DNA from: Thermoplasma sp. Kam2015
GTDB lineage: Archaea; Thermoplasmatota; Thermoplasmata; Thermoplasmatales; Thermoplasmataceae
Length of the DNA stretch: 64,000 bases
NCBI RefSeq assembly: GCF_003205235.1
Contig: NZ_QJSM01000018.1
Coordinates: 124,001 to 188,000 of the forward strand
Direction of reading: 5' to 3'
A program made the position numbers and the translations under genes. This document shows positions 16,751 through 25,083 of the stretch, in pieces (positions within the stretch are counted from its first letter, which is position 1; every line of letters starts with the position of its first letter). The notes under the pieces are model-generated. The model ran no database searches, had not been told where the DNA came from, and saw nothing but the letters and a program-made list of their open reading frames with translations.

Positions 16751-18034
16751 TCATAGCGATATCATGAGGCTGTATACCCCGGCCGACTCAATTATCGCTA
16801 TGGTTGCCCAGTATATGGCCATATACCATCTTTTCATCGGATTTCCTTTCATGACGGTGCTGTCCGAAACAAGAAGACCAAGGAGAATGGCCACAGGAGC
16901 AAGAACTATAACGAACACTATCATGAGATCGATGACCAGCGATAAAAGGTAGGATGAAGCTACGATGGCTATCGCCGCTGCGGGTATGCTCTCCGTCATA
17001 TAGAGGGTCAGGAACTTTCTTCTATCTGATATGACGCTCTGCCTTATGGAGGATCTGTCGCCATATGTACGATCCTCATTCCTTATGATGTATCTGCCAT
17101 ATCTGTGGAATTTCCATCCGAGTGCTTCCGCTATACCCCACGTTGAGGCAAGCGATATGACTATCAGCGCAAGAAAACCAGCGGTGAAGAAGCCGGCAGC
17201 CATTATGTATGGCGCAAGGCTCCCAAACGGCTTCAGGGCACGATCAAGCATCATCGGATCCGTTGCATATCCCCCTATGAACGTTCCCGCTATGACGGTC
17301 ATGATCATGAGGAACTCGCTTACAATGGACCCTATTGCAGTTTCATTTCTGCTTATCTTGATATCCCGTCTCTCCATTCTCTTCTGGACGCTCGCTCCTG
17401 CCTGATAGAATATCATGAATGGCATTATCACGGCTCCTATATTTGCTATAAGGAGCGTCTCATATGTTCTATCGGTGTAAGGCTGTATTGGATTAAGACC
17501 AACATGGATTATCTCATAGATCGACGGTTTCATGAGGAGTGCGCTTGCTATTATAGATATCACAAGTATTAGCGATATGAAGAGGAGCATCTTTTCAATT
17601 CTGCGATATCTTCCCGCCATTATTATTGCGTTATGTATTAAAAATATAACCGGAATGGATACTATGGGTGGAATTCCTATCATGTAAAGGCCGATAGCCA
17701 TACCGCTGTATTCAGCTATGTACGATAGCACATCTGTCGAAGCCATCGGTATTGCAGCTATGAGTGCAAGTTTCTTTCCATACCTTGTCCTCACGGCTTC
17801 ACCAAGCCCCATACCGGAAAATATGCCAAGGTATCCTGCGGCATTCTGTACGATGAACAATGGCGGTATGAGAATGATCATTATGAATATCATCCGATAG
17901 CCGAAGGCTGCGCCGGACTGAAGGCCTGTTATAACGCTTGCGACATCCACATCGGCCATCATCACGATCCATGCTGGGCCGATCCTTGACATGATCCTGT
18001 GTATACTGGCCGGTTTAGTGATCTCAATATTCAT
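16751..18034 (-). CDS. NRAMP-family transporter with altered metal-binding site (427 aa)
   Basis: An eleven-helix NRAMP-fold protein. TM1 begins GPAWIVMMADVDVASVITG, where classic Mn/Fe transporters have DPGN: the Asp is kept but P, G and N are V, D and V. TM6 reads GAVIMPFMIFYQAG, keeping the Ala and Met of AxxM but replacing MPHN by MPFM. The metal site is therefore rewritten, as in NRAMP-related subgroups of uncertain substrate. A hydrophilic loop (about 285-330) and a final C-terminal helix complete it. A palindrome at 18044-18059 lies just before the start codon, and a TATA-like ATATTTATATA element lies at 18066-18080. Confidence 0.85.
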   Translation of the reverse strand: MNIEITKPASIHRIMSRIGPAWIVMMADVDVASVITGLQSGAAFGYRMIFIMIILIPPLFIVQNAAGYLGIFSGMGLGEAVRTRYGKKLALIAAIPMASTDVLSYIAEYSGMAIGLYMIGIPPIVSIPVIFLIHNAIIMAGRYRRIEKMLLFISLILVISIIASALLMKPSIYEIIHVGLNPIQPYTDRTYETLLIANIGAVIMPFMIFYQAGASVQKRMERRDIKISRNETAIGSIVSEFLMIMTVIAGTFIGGYATDPMMLDRALKPFGSLAPYIMAAGFFTAGFLALIVISLASTWGIAEALGWKFHRYGRYIIRNEDRTYGDRSSIRQSVISDRRKFLTLYMTESIPAAAIAIVASSYLLSLVIDLMIVFVIVLAPVAILLGLLVSDSTVMKGNPMKRWYMAIYWATIAIIESAGVYSLMISL

Positions 18035-18043
18035 TGCGACACC

Positions 18044-18059
18044 GTAAGGATAACCTTAC
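18044..18059. promoter_or_regulatory. Inverted repeat at the NRAMP-like gene start, candidate metalloregulator operator
   Basis: GTAAGG and CCTTAC are perfect 6-bp arms around ATAA, 10-25 nt upstream of the start codon and downstream of the TATA box (about 18066-18080 on the minus strand). The position and the AAGG...CCTT symmetry resemble DtxR/MntR-family operators, although the regulator is not identified here. Confidence 0.5.
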
Positions 18060-18118
18060 ATCGTTATTGAATATATAAATATAATGTAAGATGAAGAAAA
18101 AAATACCAATCTATAAGT

Positions 18119-19150
18119 TCAGTGCTCTCCTGGAGGAAACACCGTACTGTCGTAATCCCTGTATCTTCTATCCTCAAATCGCAGCATATCAGGATTGATG
18201 TTCCTGCGTACTGCGAGATAATAGGCAAGATAGTAGAGATCGAGAGTATTCAGAAAAGATGCGGAAAATTCATCAGGTGGGTCATTGTAGATGCTCAGAT
18301 CTCCCTCGCCGTTGATCACCAGAGTTGTCGATCCAACGTATCGCGACGCCCTAACGATCTGATCGCCTCTTGATCTGTCCTTCTGGCCCTCTATGAGGAT
18401 CACCAGCGTATGATCATCCATCACCGCTGTGCATCCGTGATTGAATTCTTCGAATTCTATGCCTTCCGCATGCATGTGTGTCGCCTCCTTTATCTTCTGC
18501 GCCGCCTCCCTTGCAACTGGAAAGTTATAGCCGGATCCAAGCACAAATATATCGTTAATATGATCGAGATCCTCCGATATGGTCTTCATCTCGGCATCAT
18601 CGCTGGAGACATGCTTTACTATCTCCGATCTTAGGGCCTTCATGTCGTATGATAGATTTCCATAGTAATCCGAAATGTAAAGGGCTGCGAAGGCGTTGTT
18701 GAAAAATGCCTTGGTGTTGCAGAGCGATAGATCCTCATCAGCTATGGTTATGGGATGATCCACCGCTTTTGAGAGTGGTGAATCTGCATAATGTGTGATA
18801 CCAGCCGTTATTGAGGTTTTTCTGGCCTTAATGGCGGCATCAACGGTGCTCTTCGTCTTCCCAGTGTGGGATACAGCGATGGTGGTGGCACTGGATCGCA
18901 TGTAATTCAGATATTCATAGGCCTGCACAACGGAATGCCTTCTGGCGGTCTCATCGAGTATCTGGCTTCCAACATACGCGGAATGGTAAGCTGTGCCATT
19001 ACCCAAGAAGAGTATATGATCGCCCAGGAATGACAGATCTATCTTCTCCATTGAGGATAAGGTTCTATCTATCCCATTTGGGATATCTCTCATCATATCG
19101 TACATCACGTAAGGATGCGATCGCCTTACTTCCGGTAATTTGTCCGTCAT
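18119..19150 (-). CDS. Double-SIS-domain sugar isomerase, GlmS isomerase-like (343 aa)
   Basis: Two phosphosugar-binding SIS domains: the first about residues 40-180 (LFLGNGTAYHSAYVG and AVSHTGKTKSTVDA) and the second about 195-340 (FVLGSGYNFPVAREAAQKIKE). The segment EGIEFEEFNHG matches the catalytic region of the isomerase half of glucosamine-6-phosphate synthase. There is no N-terminal glutaminase domain, so it is either a deaminase/isomerase using free ammonia or a related ketose/aldose isomerase. It is divergent from the ornithine cyclodeaminase family gene, sharing an AT-rich 70-nt promoter region. Confidence 0.8.
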   Translation of the reverse strand: MTDKLPEVRRSHPYVMYDMMRDIPNGIDRTLSSMEKIDLSFLGDHILFLGNGTAYHSAYVGSQILDETARRHSVVQAYEYLNYMRSSATTIAVSHTGKTKSTVDAAIKARKTSITAGITHYADSPLSKAVDHPITIADEDLSLCNTKAFFNNAFAALYISDYYGNLSYDMKALRSEIVKHVSSDDAEMKTISEDLDHINDIFVLGSGYNFPVAREAAQKIKEATHMHAEGIEFEEFNHGCTAVMDDHTLVILIEGQKDRSRGDQIVRASRYVGSTTLVINGEGDLSIYNDPPDEFSASFLNTLDLYYLAYYLAVRRNINPDMLRFEDRRYRDYDSTVFPPGEH

Positions 19151-19164
19151 CGTCGCTGTATTCC

Positions 19165-19216
19165 TTATTAATTAATAAAAATTGGTAAAAAATTGAAAGC
19201 GCAATGAATTAATTGC
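19165..19216. promoter_or_regulatory. Divergent promoter region with two palindromes
   Basis: TTATTAATTAATAA (19165-19178) is a perfect 14-bp AT palindrome placed as a two-way TATA element between the SIS gene and the cyclodeaminase-family gene. GCAAT and ATTGC (19201-19216) form a second inverted repeat at the expected rightward transcription start. Confidence 0.35.
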
Positions 19217-19220
19217 CTTA

Positions 19221-20141
19221 ATGCATCATCTTAGCATGTATTATATTAATGAAGATGAGGTTAATGCGAATCTTTCCATGCAGGATACCATACAGGCGAT
19301 CAGGGAGGCCTTTGAGGAATACCATGCTGGTAAAGCAACGTCAAATACCAGAGTAAGGACATTCTCTGAGGGTTCTGTTCTCAACACCATGCCGGCATCG
19401 CTGGATAAGTACCACATAATGGGTCACAAGACCTATATCGCCTCGAAAGAGGGCGCAAGATTTGTCGTCACGATCTTCGATGCGAGGAGCAATGACCTCC
19501 TCGCCATTGTGGAAGCCAACAGGCTGGGCCAAATGAGAACAGGTGCAGTAACTGCCTATGCGACGAGCATGCTTCACCCATCTGTGGAGAATTTCACGCT
19601 GATAGGATCAGGATTCCAGGCTGAAACGCAGCTTGAGGGTATACTGACAGTTTCCCATCCCCACTCCATAAGGGTGTACTCACGAAACTACGATCATGCG
19701 AGGAATTTTGCCTCAAGGATGTCGAAGAAGCTGGGTACTGAGATCAGAGCTGTGGAGGGGATAGAGGCCGCTCTTGATGGATCAGACACGATAACATCCA
19801 TAACCAACAGCACCTCTCCGATAATTTTAAGGAAGTATCTGCCTGACAGATACCATGTGAATCTTGCCGGCTCAAATTATATGAACAGGAGAGAGGCCGA
19901 ATATGAGGTACTTCACGATTCAGACCTTGTTGTCACCGAACACTATGATCAGTCAATGGTGGAAAGCGCAGAGATAGCAGAGTACGTCAGGCTGGGTGGA
20001 AAACCTATCGAACTGCGGGATATAGCGGGCAATTACGGAAAGTTCTCAGGGATGAATAGAACAGTATTCAAATCCATGGGCATAGGGCTAGAAGATATCG
20101 CTACAGCCTATAGGGTACTGCGCAACATGAACCTTGTGTGA
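19221..20141 (+). CDS. Ornithine cyclodeaminase / mu-crystallin family protein (306 aa)
   Basis: A NAD(P)-dependent enzyme of the family that includes ornithine cyclodeaminase and archaeal alanine dehydrogenase. Visible features are HKTYIASKEGARFVV with the substrate Lys, RLGQMRTGAVTAYAT, the Rossmann loop LIGSGFQAETQLEG near 128-141, and LAGSNYMNRREAEYE with TEHYDQSMVESAEI. The exact substrate (ornithine, alanine, other) cannot be read from these motifs. An ATG 15 nt downstream (MYYINEDEV) is an equally good start. It stands alone between a divergent SIS gene and a convergent aldolase/dehydrogenase gene. Confidence 0.88.
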   Translation: MHHLSMYYINEDEVNANLSMQDTIQAIREAFEEYHAGKATSNTRVRTFSEGSVLNTMPASLDKYHIMGHKTYIASKEGARFVVTIFDARSNDLLAIVEANRLGQMRTGAVTAYATSMLHPSVENFTLIGSGFQAETQLEGILTVSHPHSIRVYSRNYDHARNFASRMSKKLGTEIRAVEGIEAALDGSDTITSITNSTSPIILRKYLPDRYHVNLAGSNYMNRREAEYEVLHDSDLVVTEHYDQSMVESAEIAEYVRLGGKPIELRDIAGNYGKFSGMNRTVFKSMGIGLEDIATAYRVLRNMNLV

Positions 20142-20355
20142 ACAGTTCCAAATCCCATATACAAATATTCCATTGATCAAGGGGCCTCAGTCAGGCGTTG
20201 AAATTTCATGAAATAGGTCGCAGTGTATTCGAGGCCCATACCTTTCAATATCTTTCAGCATAAAGCGGGTTTTTTGAAGAAAAATTTAGGATATCAATCA
20301 GTTCTCAATGGATCTGGGAAAATGGATTCAATGGATATTATGGCACATGATCACC

Positions 20356-22326
20356 TCACAGGATGCCGCCATCAACCGGCACCATGGCGTCGGTGGTTGC
20401 ACCGAATATGTCCTCATTGACCATGGCTATGAGCATGTTGGCCACATGGGATGGAAGAACCTCTCTTCTAAGCAGATTTCCAGTTACGTATTCCTCAACA
20501 GTCTGGCCCTTTGCCTTTGCCCTGGCCTCTAGCACTCCATTTTCCCATATCTTTGATCCCCTGAAGATCTTGTCTGGATTTATTATGTTAGCGCGGATCC
20601 CATATCTGCCGCCTTCCTTGGCTACATAGTGGCATACCTGCGCCGCAAAAGCCTTCGCGGATCCGTAGGAGACCATCTCTGGCCCAGGATGGGTAAGGTT
20701 CTTGGATATGTTGAAAACGATGTTTCCACCTATGCCCTGTGCGATCATTATCTTCATGGCCTCACGGGAGGTTATGAAGGAGGCCCTGCCGATGATTGCG
20801 TAATGCCTGTCCAGATCTTCAACGCTGGTCTCAATTATCTTTGAGCTCTTCAGTATGCCAGCATTGTTGAACACGATATCTATTCCGCCCAGGTTCTTCA
20901 CGATTTCCCTGAACATGTTCAGAATCTGATCCTCTGAGGACAGATCGACGACAAAAGGCAAGGCCCTGACGCCATACTGTTCTTCTATCTCCCTGCATCT
21001 TTCATTTATGGAAGGGTCTATATCGCATCCGACTACGGTGCATTCATTTTCGGCGAGTTTCTTCATGGCCTCAAGCCCTATACCACTTGCAGCACCGGTG
21101 ATAAGCCCTATGGAACCGAGGAGGAATTTGTGGGTAGTCTTCCTCAGCTTTGCCTCCTCAAGCGGCCAGTATTCCATAGCGTATGCTTCCTCCTTGGATA
21201 TGAATTCATGCTTCGAGATCTGTTCCGTATTTGCATTCACCCTGAAGCTGTGTATGGCTAGATCATCGATTATTCTTGCCTCTCTGTAGCTGGTTCCTGC
21301 GGTTATTATACCAAAACCACGCACAACCATGACGGCAGGATACGGATCATGCATTTCGAAGCCCTTCACGTAGCGTTTGTATTCTTCGCTGTACCTTGAT
21401 GCATACTCCTCTATGAGATCGTCTGATCTGGTCAGATCGTCCAGATAGAGAAAATCATACTTTGTTCGTATAAGCATATCTGGGGTTGCAGGCCCGTAAC
21501 CGCACATATCCCTTGTCCTTTCCGTTCTCGCTATCTTTCTGGCCTCCTCTGAGGTATCTATGTAGAGTATCTTCTTCTTCCTCTTTGAAACGCATCCTCT
21601 TATTACCGGTATATACTTTTCAATATCATTGAAGCTGACTTCAGGAACCTCCTCCTTGAAGAAGTCACCGGTCCTCTTACTTGAAATGAATTTTTCAGCT
21701 CTTGTCACAATATCTATATGCCTGTCATATGCCTCCTTACCGGTATCTCCGAATGTGAGTAGACCATGCTTTCTCAGGACAATGCCATCTATATCCTTCC
21801 TGAAATTTTTGAGTACTTCCTTAGCGAGCTTGAAGCCGGGCGGTATGTATGGCAGTACAACAACCTTTCCTAAAATATTTGAAATCTCTTCAGAAGAAAG
21901 ATCCGTATTGGTGATCGACAGAATGGCGTCAGCATGGGAGTGAAACACAAACTTGTAAGGCAGAAAGGCATGGAGAAATGTTTCGACGGAAGGTGAAGGC
22001 TCTGATGGATTTACCATGCTCCGCTTGAGGTAGTCCACCATCTCTTCATCAGTCATATGATCGATGTTCACGGCAGCCAATGCATCCTCCATCCTTATAC
22101 CGGTAAACCCGCGGCTGTCAATCGTGCCAAGATTTGATCCACTGTTCTTGACACGCAGCACATCTTTAAGCTTGCCCGTGTGATCCCTTTCCTGCGTTTT
22201 GACGGATGTATTACCCCCACCATGAAGAACCAGATCCGGTTCATTTCCTATCAACCTTGAACCGTATACGACCTCCTCAATATCGTTGGCGAACTTTGTC
22301 TGAGCCCATTTGTTCTGCATGGACAA
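20356..22326 (-). CDS. Bifunctional class II aldolase / short-chain dehydrogenase (656 aa)
   Basis: Residues about 20-370 form a class II aldolase/adducin domain (LVLHGGGNTSVK, then FHSHADAIL with zinc ligands, and RKHGLLTFGDTGKEAYDRH). Residues about 395-656 form a complete SDR domain: GLITGAASGIGLEA for NAD binding, NNAGI, and YGSAKAFAAQ with the catalytic Tyr and Lys. This is the architecture of the rhamnulose-1-phosphate aldolase/alcohol dehydrogenase proteins of deoxysugar breakdown. No rhamnose isomerase or kinase gene is nearby, so the substrate is uncertain. The gene is monocistronic. Confidence 0.9.
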   Translation of the reverse strand: MSMQNKWAQTKFANDIEEVVYGSRLIGNEPDLVLHGGGNTSVKTQERDHTGKLKDVLRVKNSGSNLGTIDSRGFTGIRMEDALAAVNIDHMTDEEMVDYLKRSMVNPSEPSPSVETFLHAFLPYKFVFHSHADAILSITNTDLSSEEISNILGKVVVLPYIPPGFKLAKEVLKNFRKDIDGIVLRKHGLLTFGDTGKEAYDRHIDIVTRAEKFISSKRTGDFFKEEVPEVSFNDIEKYIPVIRGCVSKRKKKILYIDTSEEARKIARTERTRDMCGYGPATPDMLIRTKYDFLYLDDLTRSDDLIEEYASRYSEEYKRYVKGFEMHDPYPAVMVVRGFGIITAGTSYREARIIDDLAIHSFRVNANTEQISKHEFISKEEAYAMEYWPLEEAKLRKTTHKFLLGSIGLITGAASGIGLEAMKKLAENECTVVGCDIDPSINERCREIEEQYGVRALPFVVDLSSEDQILNMFREIVKNLGGIDIVFNNAGILKSSKIIETSVEDLDRHYAIIGRASFITSREAMKIMIAQGIGGNIVFNISKNLTHPGPEMVSYGSAKAFAAQVCHYVAKEGGRYGIRANIINPDKIFRGSKIWENGVLEARAKAKGQTVEEYVTGNLLRREVLPSHVANMLIAMVNEDIFGATTDAMVPVDGGIL

Positions 22327-22431
22327 GTATCACTGTTCTTCTCTTAAATCTTTTATGCAACTTCGCAGCCTGAAATGGAACATAGCTTTGGATCGTTGTA
22401 GTTTCTGCACCTAACATTATTTCTTTATCTG

Positions 22432-22830
22432 ATGTGCGCATGTTCCATCATGTACAAATTTGAGATAGAGGTCTCTGGCGGGCTAGAAGAGGTCTATGGT
22501 AAGATGTTCAAACTATTGAAAGACTCTGGTTTTGTCATCCTTTCATATGTTGACGTGAGGGAGATACTAAGGAAGACAGTTAATAAGGATATCGATCCGC
22601 TTTACATTCTGAACATATGTAAGCCAATAGCTGCTGACGAATTCATAAGCACCTCTTATGAGACAAGCATGTTTATACCCTGCAAGATCGTACTTCATCA
22701 AGTCGGGGAGAAGACAAGGGTATCTCTCCAGCTTATCTCGCCGCAGATCGAGAAGTTCACAGACATGCCAACAGACGCTGCCAGAAAGTATGAAAATGAA
22801 ATAATTGAGGTTCTCAGGCGTTTGGGATAG
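22432..22830 (+). CDS. DUF302-family protein (132 aa)
   Basis: A small alpha/beta protein of the DUF302 family. The pattern matches: GFVILSYVDVREILRKTV, then YILNICKPIAADEFI, MFIPCKIVLHQVG and VSLQLISP. The family has no settled biochemical role; structures suggest small-molecule or metal binding. Cysteines in NICKP and IPCKI are the family-conserved ones. The start at 22432 or the ATG at 22450 (MYKFEIEV) are both possible; the latter fits the domain start better. The tRNA-Tyr gene follows. Confidence 0.75.
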   Translation: MCACSIMYKFEIEVSGGLEEVYGKMFKLLKDSGFVILSYVDVREILRKTVNKDIDPLYILNICKPIAADEFISTSYETSMFIPCKIVLHQVGEKTRVSLQLISPQIEKFTDMPTDAARKYENEIIEVLRRLG

Positions 22831-22850
22831 GGGGCGGCATACCGAGCGCG

Positions 22851-22862
22851 AAAATATTAAAT
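22851..22862 (+). promoter_or_regulatory. Promoter of tRNA-Tyr
   Basis: AAAATATTAAAT lies about 35 nt before the mature tRNA 5' end, the usual TATA position for an archaeal tRNA gene with a short leader. Confidence 0.4.
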
Positions 22863-22891
22863 GATGCGATGAAATTAGGGATACTGCCAAT

Positions 22892-22989
22892 CCCGGCTTA
22901 GCTCAGTTGGTAGAGCGGCGGACTGTAGAGGGTTCAACGGTGAATTCGCCGTAATCCGCAGGTCTCTGGTTCGAATCCGGAAGCCGGGA
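22892..22989 (+). tRNA. tRNA-Tyr (GTA anticodon) with a 25-nt intron
   Basis: A full cloverleaf can be drawn by hand: acceptor CCCGGCT/AGCCGGG with discriminator A, D-stem GCTC/GAGC, anticodon stem GCGGA/TCCGC, variable AGGTC, T-stem TCTGG/CCGGA with loop TTCGAAT. The anticodon loop reads CTGTAG then A, giving anticodon GTA. A 25-nt intron (22929-22953) interrupts between positions 37 and 38, the canonical archaeal site cut by the splicing endonuclease. The C1-G72 pair is the archaeal TyrRS identity element. CCA is not encoded. Confidence 0.95.
22929..22953 (+). other. Intron of tRNA-Tyr
   Basis: Twenty-five nt inserted after position 37 of the tRNA; removing it restores a 7-nt anticodon loop and a 73-nt tRNA. 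It can form the helix of a bulge-helix-bulge with the anticodon region. Confidence 0.85.
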
Positions 22990-22995
22990 TCTATA

Positions 22996-24129
22996 TTATT
23001 GTATTGTGGATTTTCTAAGCGCATCTCTTATATCTTCAATAACGAATGAGGGATCCTCTATTCCCACCGAAAGGCGCATAAGCGATGGTGTTATGCCTAT
23101 CCTTTTTCGATCAGCATCGCTCAGGTTCCGGTGGGACATTGTCTGTGGATTTGATATGAGGGTGGAAACGCCACCCATGGTATTTGCAGGCGTTATGGCT
23201 TCAAGCGAAGACATGAATTTCTGGACTTCGACATTCTCATCCAGCACAAAAGAGACAACCGCTCCATAATTTTTAAGTAGCCTCTTCGCAAGATCATGAT
23301 GTTCGTTATCGGAAATCCCTGGATAATAAACTCTCGTTATATGATCCATGGCCATCAGTTCTTCGGCTATCTTTGCAGCGTGCTGTGATGAGGTTTCCAC
23401 ACGGATCTTCAGCGTCTTCATGCCCTGCAGGAAAAGAAATGCCGAGAATGGATCCATTGAAGCGCCAAGGCTTCTTCGGAGGGCATCGATTTCTTCAATC
23501 ATTCTAGCGGATCCTGAAGCTGATCCTCCTATCGCTGCATTGTGGCCGCCGATGAACTTGGATAGACTGTTAACTGCAAGATCTGCATTTAGTTCCAGGG
23601 CCCTCTGTCCGATGGGGGTGATGATGGTGTCGTCCACAATCAGGATCGCTCCGATCTGTCTGGTTATCTCCGCTATCCTCGGAATATCATACACGCGAAG
23701 CAAAGGATTAGATACGCTCTCCACGAAAACCATCCTCGTTTTCCCATCAATAGCATCGATCACCTTTTCAGTCCCGGGATCGGTTGTCTTGACATCTATA
23801 CCATACTTGGACATGAAATCCCTGGCAAAGGTGTAGGTTCTGCCAAAGACATCGACGGGTAGTACAAGGCGATCGCCGGGTCTGATCAGGGAGAGAAAAA
23901 CGGTAGATATGGCACCCATCCCTGATGAAAAACACACGGTGTTTTCTGCGTTCTCCAGGATACCCATCTGCCTGGCAAGCTCCTCAACGGTTGGATTCAT
24001 CTCCCTTGAATAGCGAAAATGATCACCCTCAGGCGATCTGTACGCGGTTGTGGCGTATATTGGGAAATTAACTGAATGTGCATTTTTATCAAAATTGTCT
24101 CTAATCGGAAATTGGAGATCCTTCGACAT
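22996..24129 (-). CDS. Cystathionine gamma-synthase/lyase family PLP enzyme (377 aa)
   Basis: A fold type I PLP enzyme of the Cys/Met metabolism family. Markers: YSREMNPTVEELARQM, FSSGMGAIST, VDDTIITPIGQRAL and NSLSKFIGGHNAAIGG with the PLP Lys. Start: an in-frame ATG at 24177 would give 393 aa, but the ATG at 24129 has GGTGGTG as a ribosome site and fits the family N-terminus (MSKDLQFPIRDNF). Either way the gene overlaps the end of homoserine kinase, so the two are coupled. This raises the possibility that it uses O-phosphohomoserine to make cystathionine, as plants do; a gamma-lyase role is the alternative. Confidence 0.87.
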   Translation of the reverse strand: MSKDLQFPIRDNFDKNAHSVNFPIYATTAYRSPEGDHFRYSREMNPTVEELARQMGILENAENTVCFSSGMGAISTVFLSLIRPGDRLVLPVDVFGRTYTFARDFMSKYGIDVKTTDPGTEKVIDAIDGKTRMVFVESVSNPLLRVYDIPRIAEITRQIGAILIVDDTIITPIGQRALELNADLAVNSLSKFIGGHNAAIGGSASGSARMIEEIDALRRSLGASMDPFSAFLFLQGMKTLKIRVETSSQHAAKIAEELMAMDHITRVYYPGISDNEHHDLAKRLLKNYGAVVSFVLDENVEVQKFMSSLEAITPANTMGGVSTLISNPQTMSHRNLSDADRKRIGITPSLMRLSVGIEDPSFVIEDIRDALRKSTIQ

Positions 24130-25024
24130 AGGCACCACCAGATATTCCGGCCTCCACGAGCCTGCAGGAAATACCATGCTTCGATAATATCAGTTCTGCG
24201 CTTCTTTTTATGGATTCGATATCTGAAAGTTCATCGCAAAGAATGAGAATTGATGGGCCTGCTCCGCTAACCGCGACACCCACTGCGTTGTATTCAAGCG
24301 CTGATTTTTTCACATCAGGATAATATGGAAATAGGGGCAACCTTGATGATTCGACAACATCGTCATTCATCCCGATCCTGATCATATCTCGATCACCGTG
24401 CATCAGTCCGGCTATTAGAGAAGCGGTCCGTGCTATTGCTCTGGAATATTCGTTCAGAGAAATTAATGTAGGGATCATCTGCCTTGCCATCCTTGTCTTG
24501 TTCTCTATTGAAACATCTGGTATAGCTATGAGGAATCGGTATTCATGTGAGATGGGGAGCCGCGATACCTTAAGATCGCCATCGCGGGTCACGAGCGTGA
24601 GGCCACCAAATATGGAGGCGGCGACGTTATCTGGGTGCGGGCTGCCAGAGGCGGCGCTTTCTCCGATCATGGCATATTTCACCAGTTCCTCACGTGTCAG
24701 TTCTAGGCCAAAGTATGAGTCCAGTGCAACGACCGCTGCGGCTGCGCTGGCTCCGCTGCTTCCTAGGCCAAGGCCCTTAGGTATCCCCTTTTCAATCCTG
24801 ATCTCAATATTTCGGCTGATATCCATATCATCGATAAGAGAAAGTGCGGCAAGGCCTGCCGTGTTCATTACAGGATCAGCCGGTACTCCATCTCCTATTA
24901 CTCTGAAGGTGTGACTCTCGTCAACTGTTACCCTATCATAGAAAGCATCCAGCGCTATGGCCAGCGCATCGAAGCCGGATCCAAGATTCGCAGAAGAGCA
25001 TGGAGCAACAGCTGTGATCTTCAC
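24101..25024 (-). CDS. thrB: Homoserine kinase (307 aa)
   Basis: A GHMP kinase that phosphorylates homoserine in threonine synthesis. The N-terminal PCSSANLGSGFDALAIALD (about 8-26), the ATP loop PKGLGLGSSGASAAAAVV near 86-103 and the C-terminal GVAVSGAGPSILILCD are those of ThrB. Its product feeds threonine synthase (a candidate gene is at 58 kb in this window). The 3' end overlaps the start of the cystathionine gamma-synthase-like gene by 29 nt, indicating an operon. An AT-rich promoter region separates it from the aminotransferase gene upstream. Confidence 0.93.
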   Translation of the reverse strand: MKITAVAPCSSANLGSGFDALAIALDAFYDRVTVDESHTFRVIGDGVPADPVMNTAGLAALSLIDDMDISRNIEIRIEKGIPKGLGLGSSGASAAAAVVALDSYFGLELTREELVKYAMIGESAASGSPHPDNVAASIFGGLTLVTRDGDLKVSRLPISHEYRFLIAIPDVSIENKTRMARQMIPTLISLNEYSRAIARTASLIAGLMHGDRDMIRIGMNDDVVESSRLPLFPYYPDVKKSALEYNAVGVAVSGAGPSILILCDELSDIESIKRSAELILSKHGISCRLVEAGISGGAYVEGSPISD

Positions 25025-25083
25025 GAAATCGCGATTATCGCATTAGTAATAATAATTATGTTATAAATAATTACCTTGAGTAA

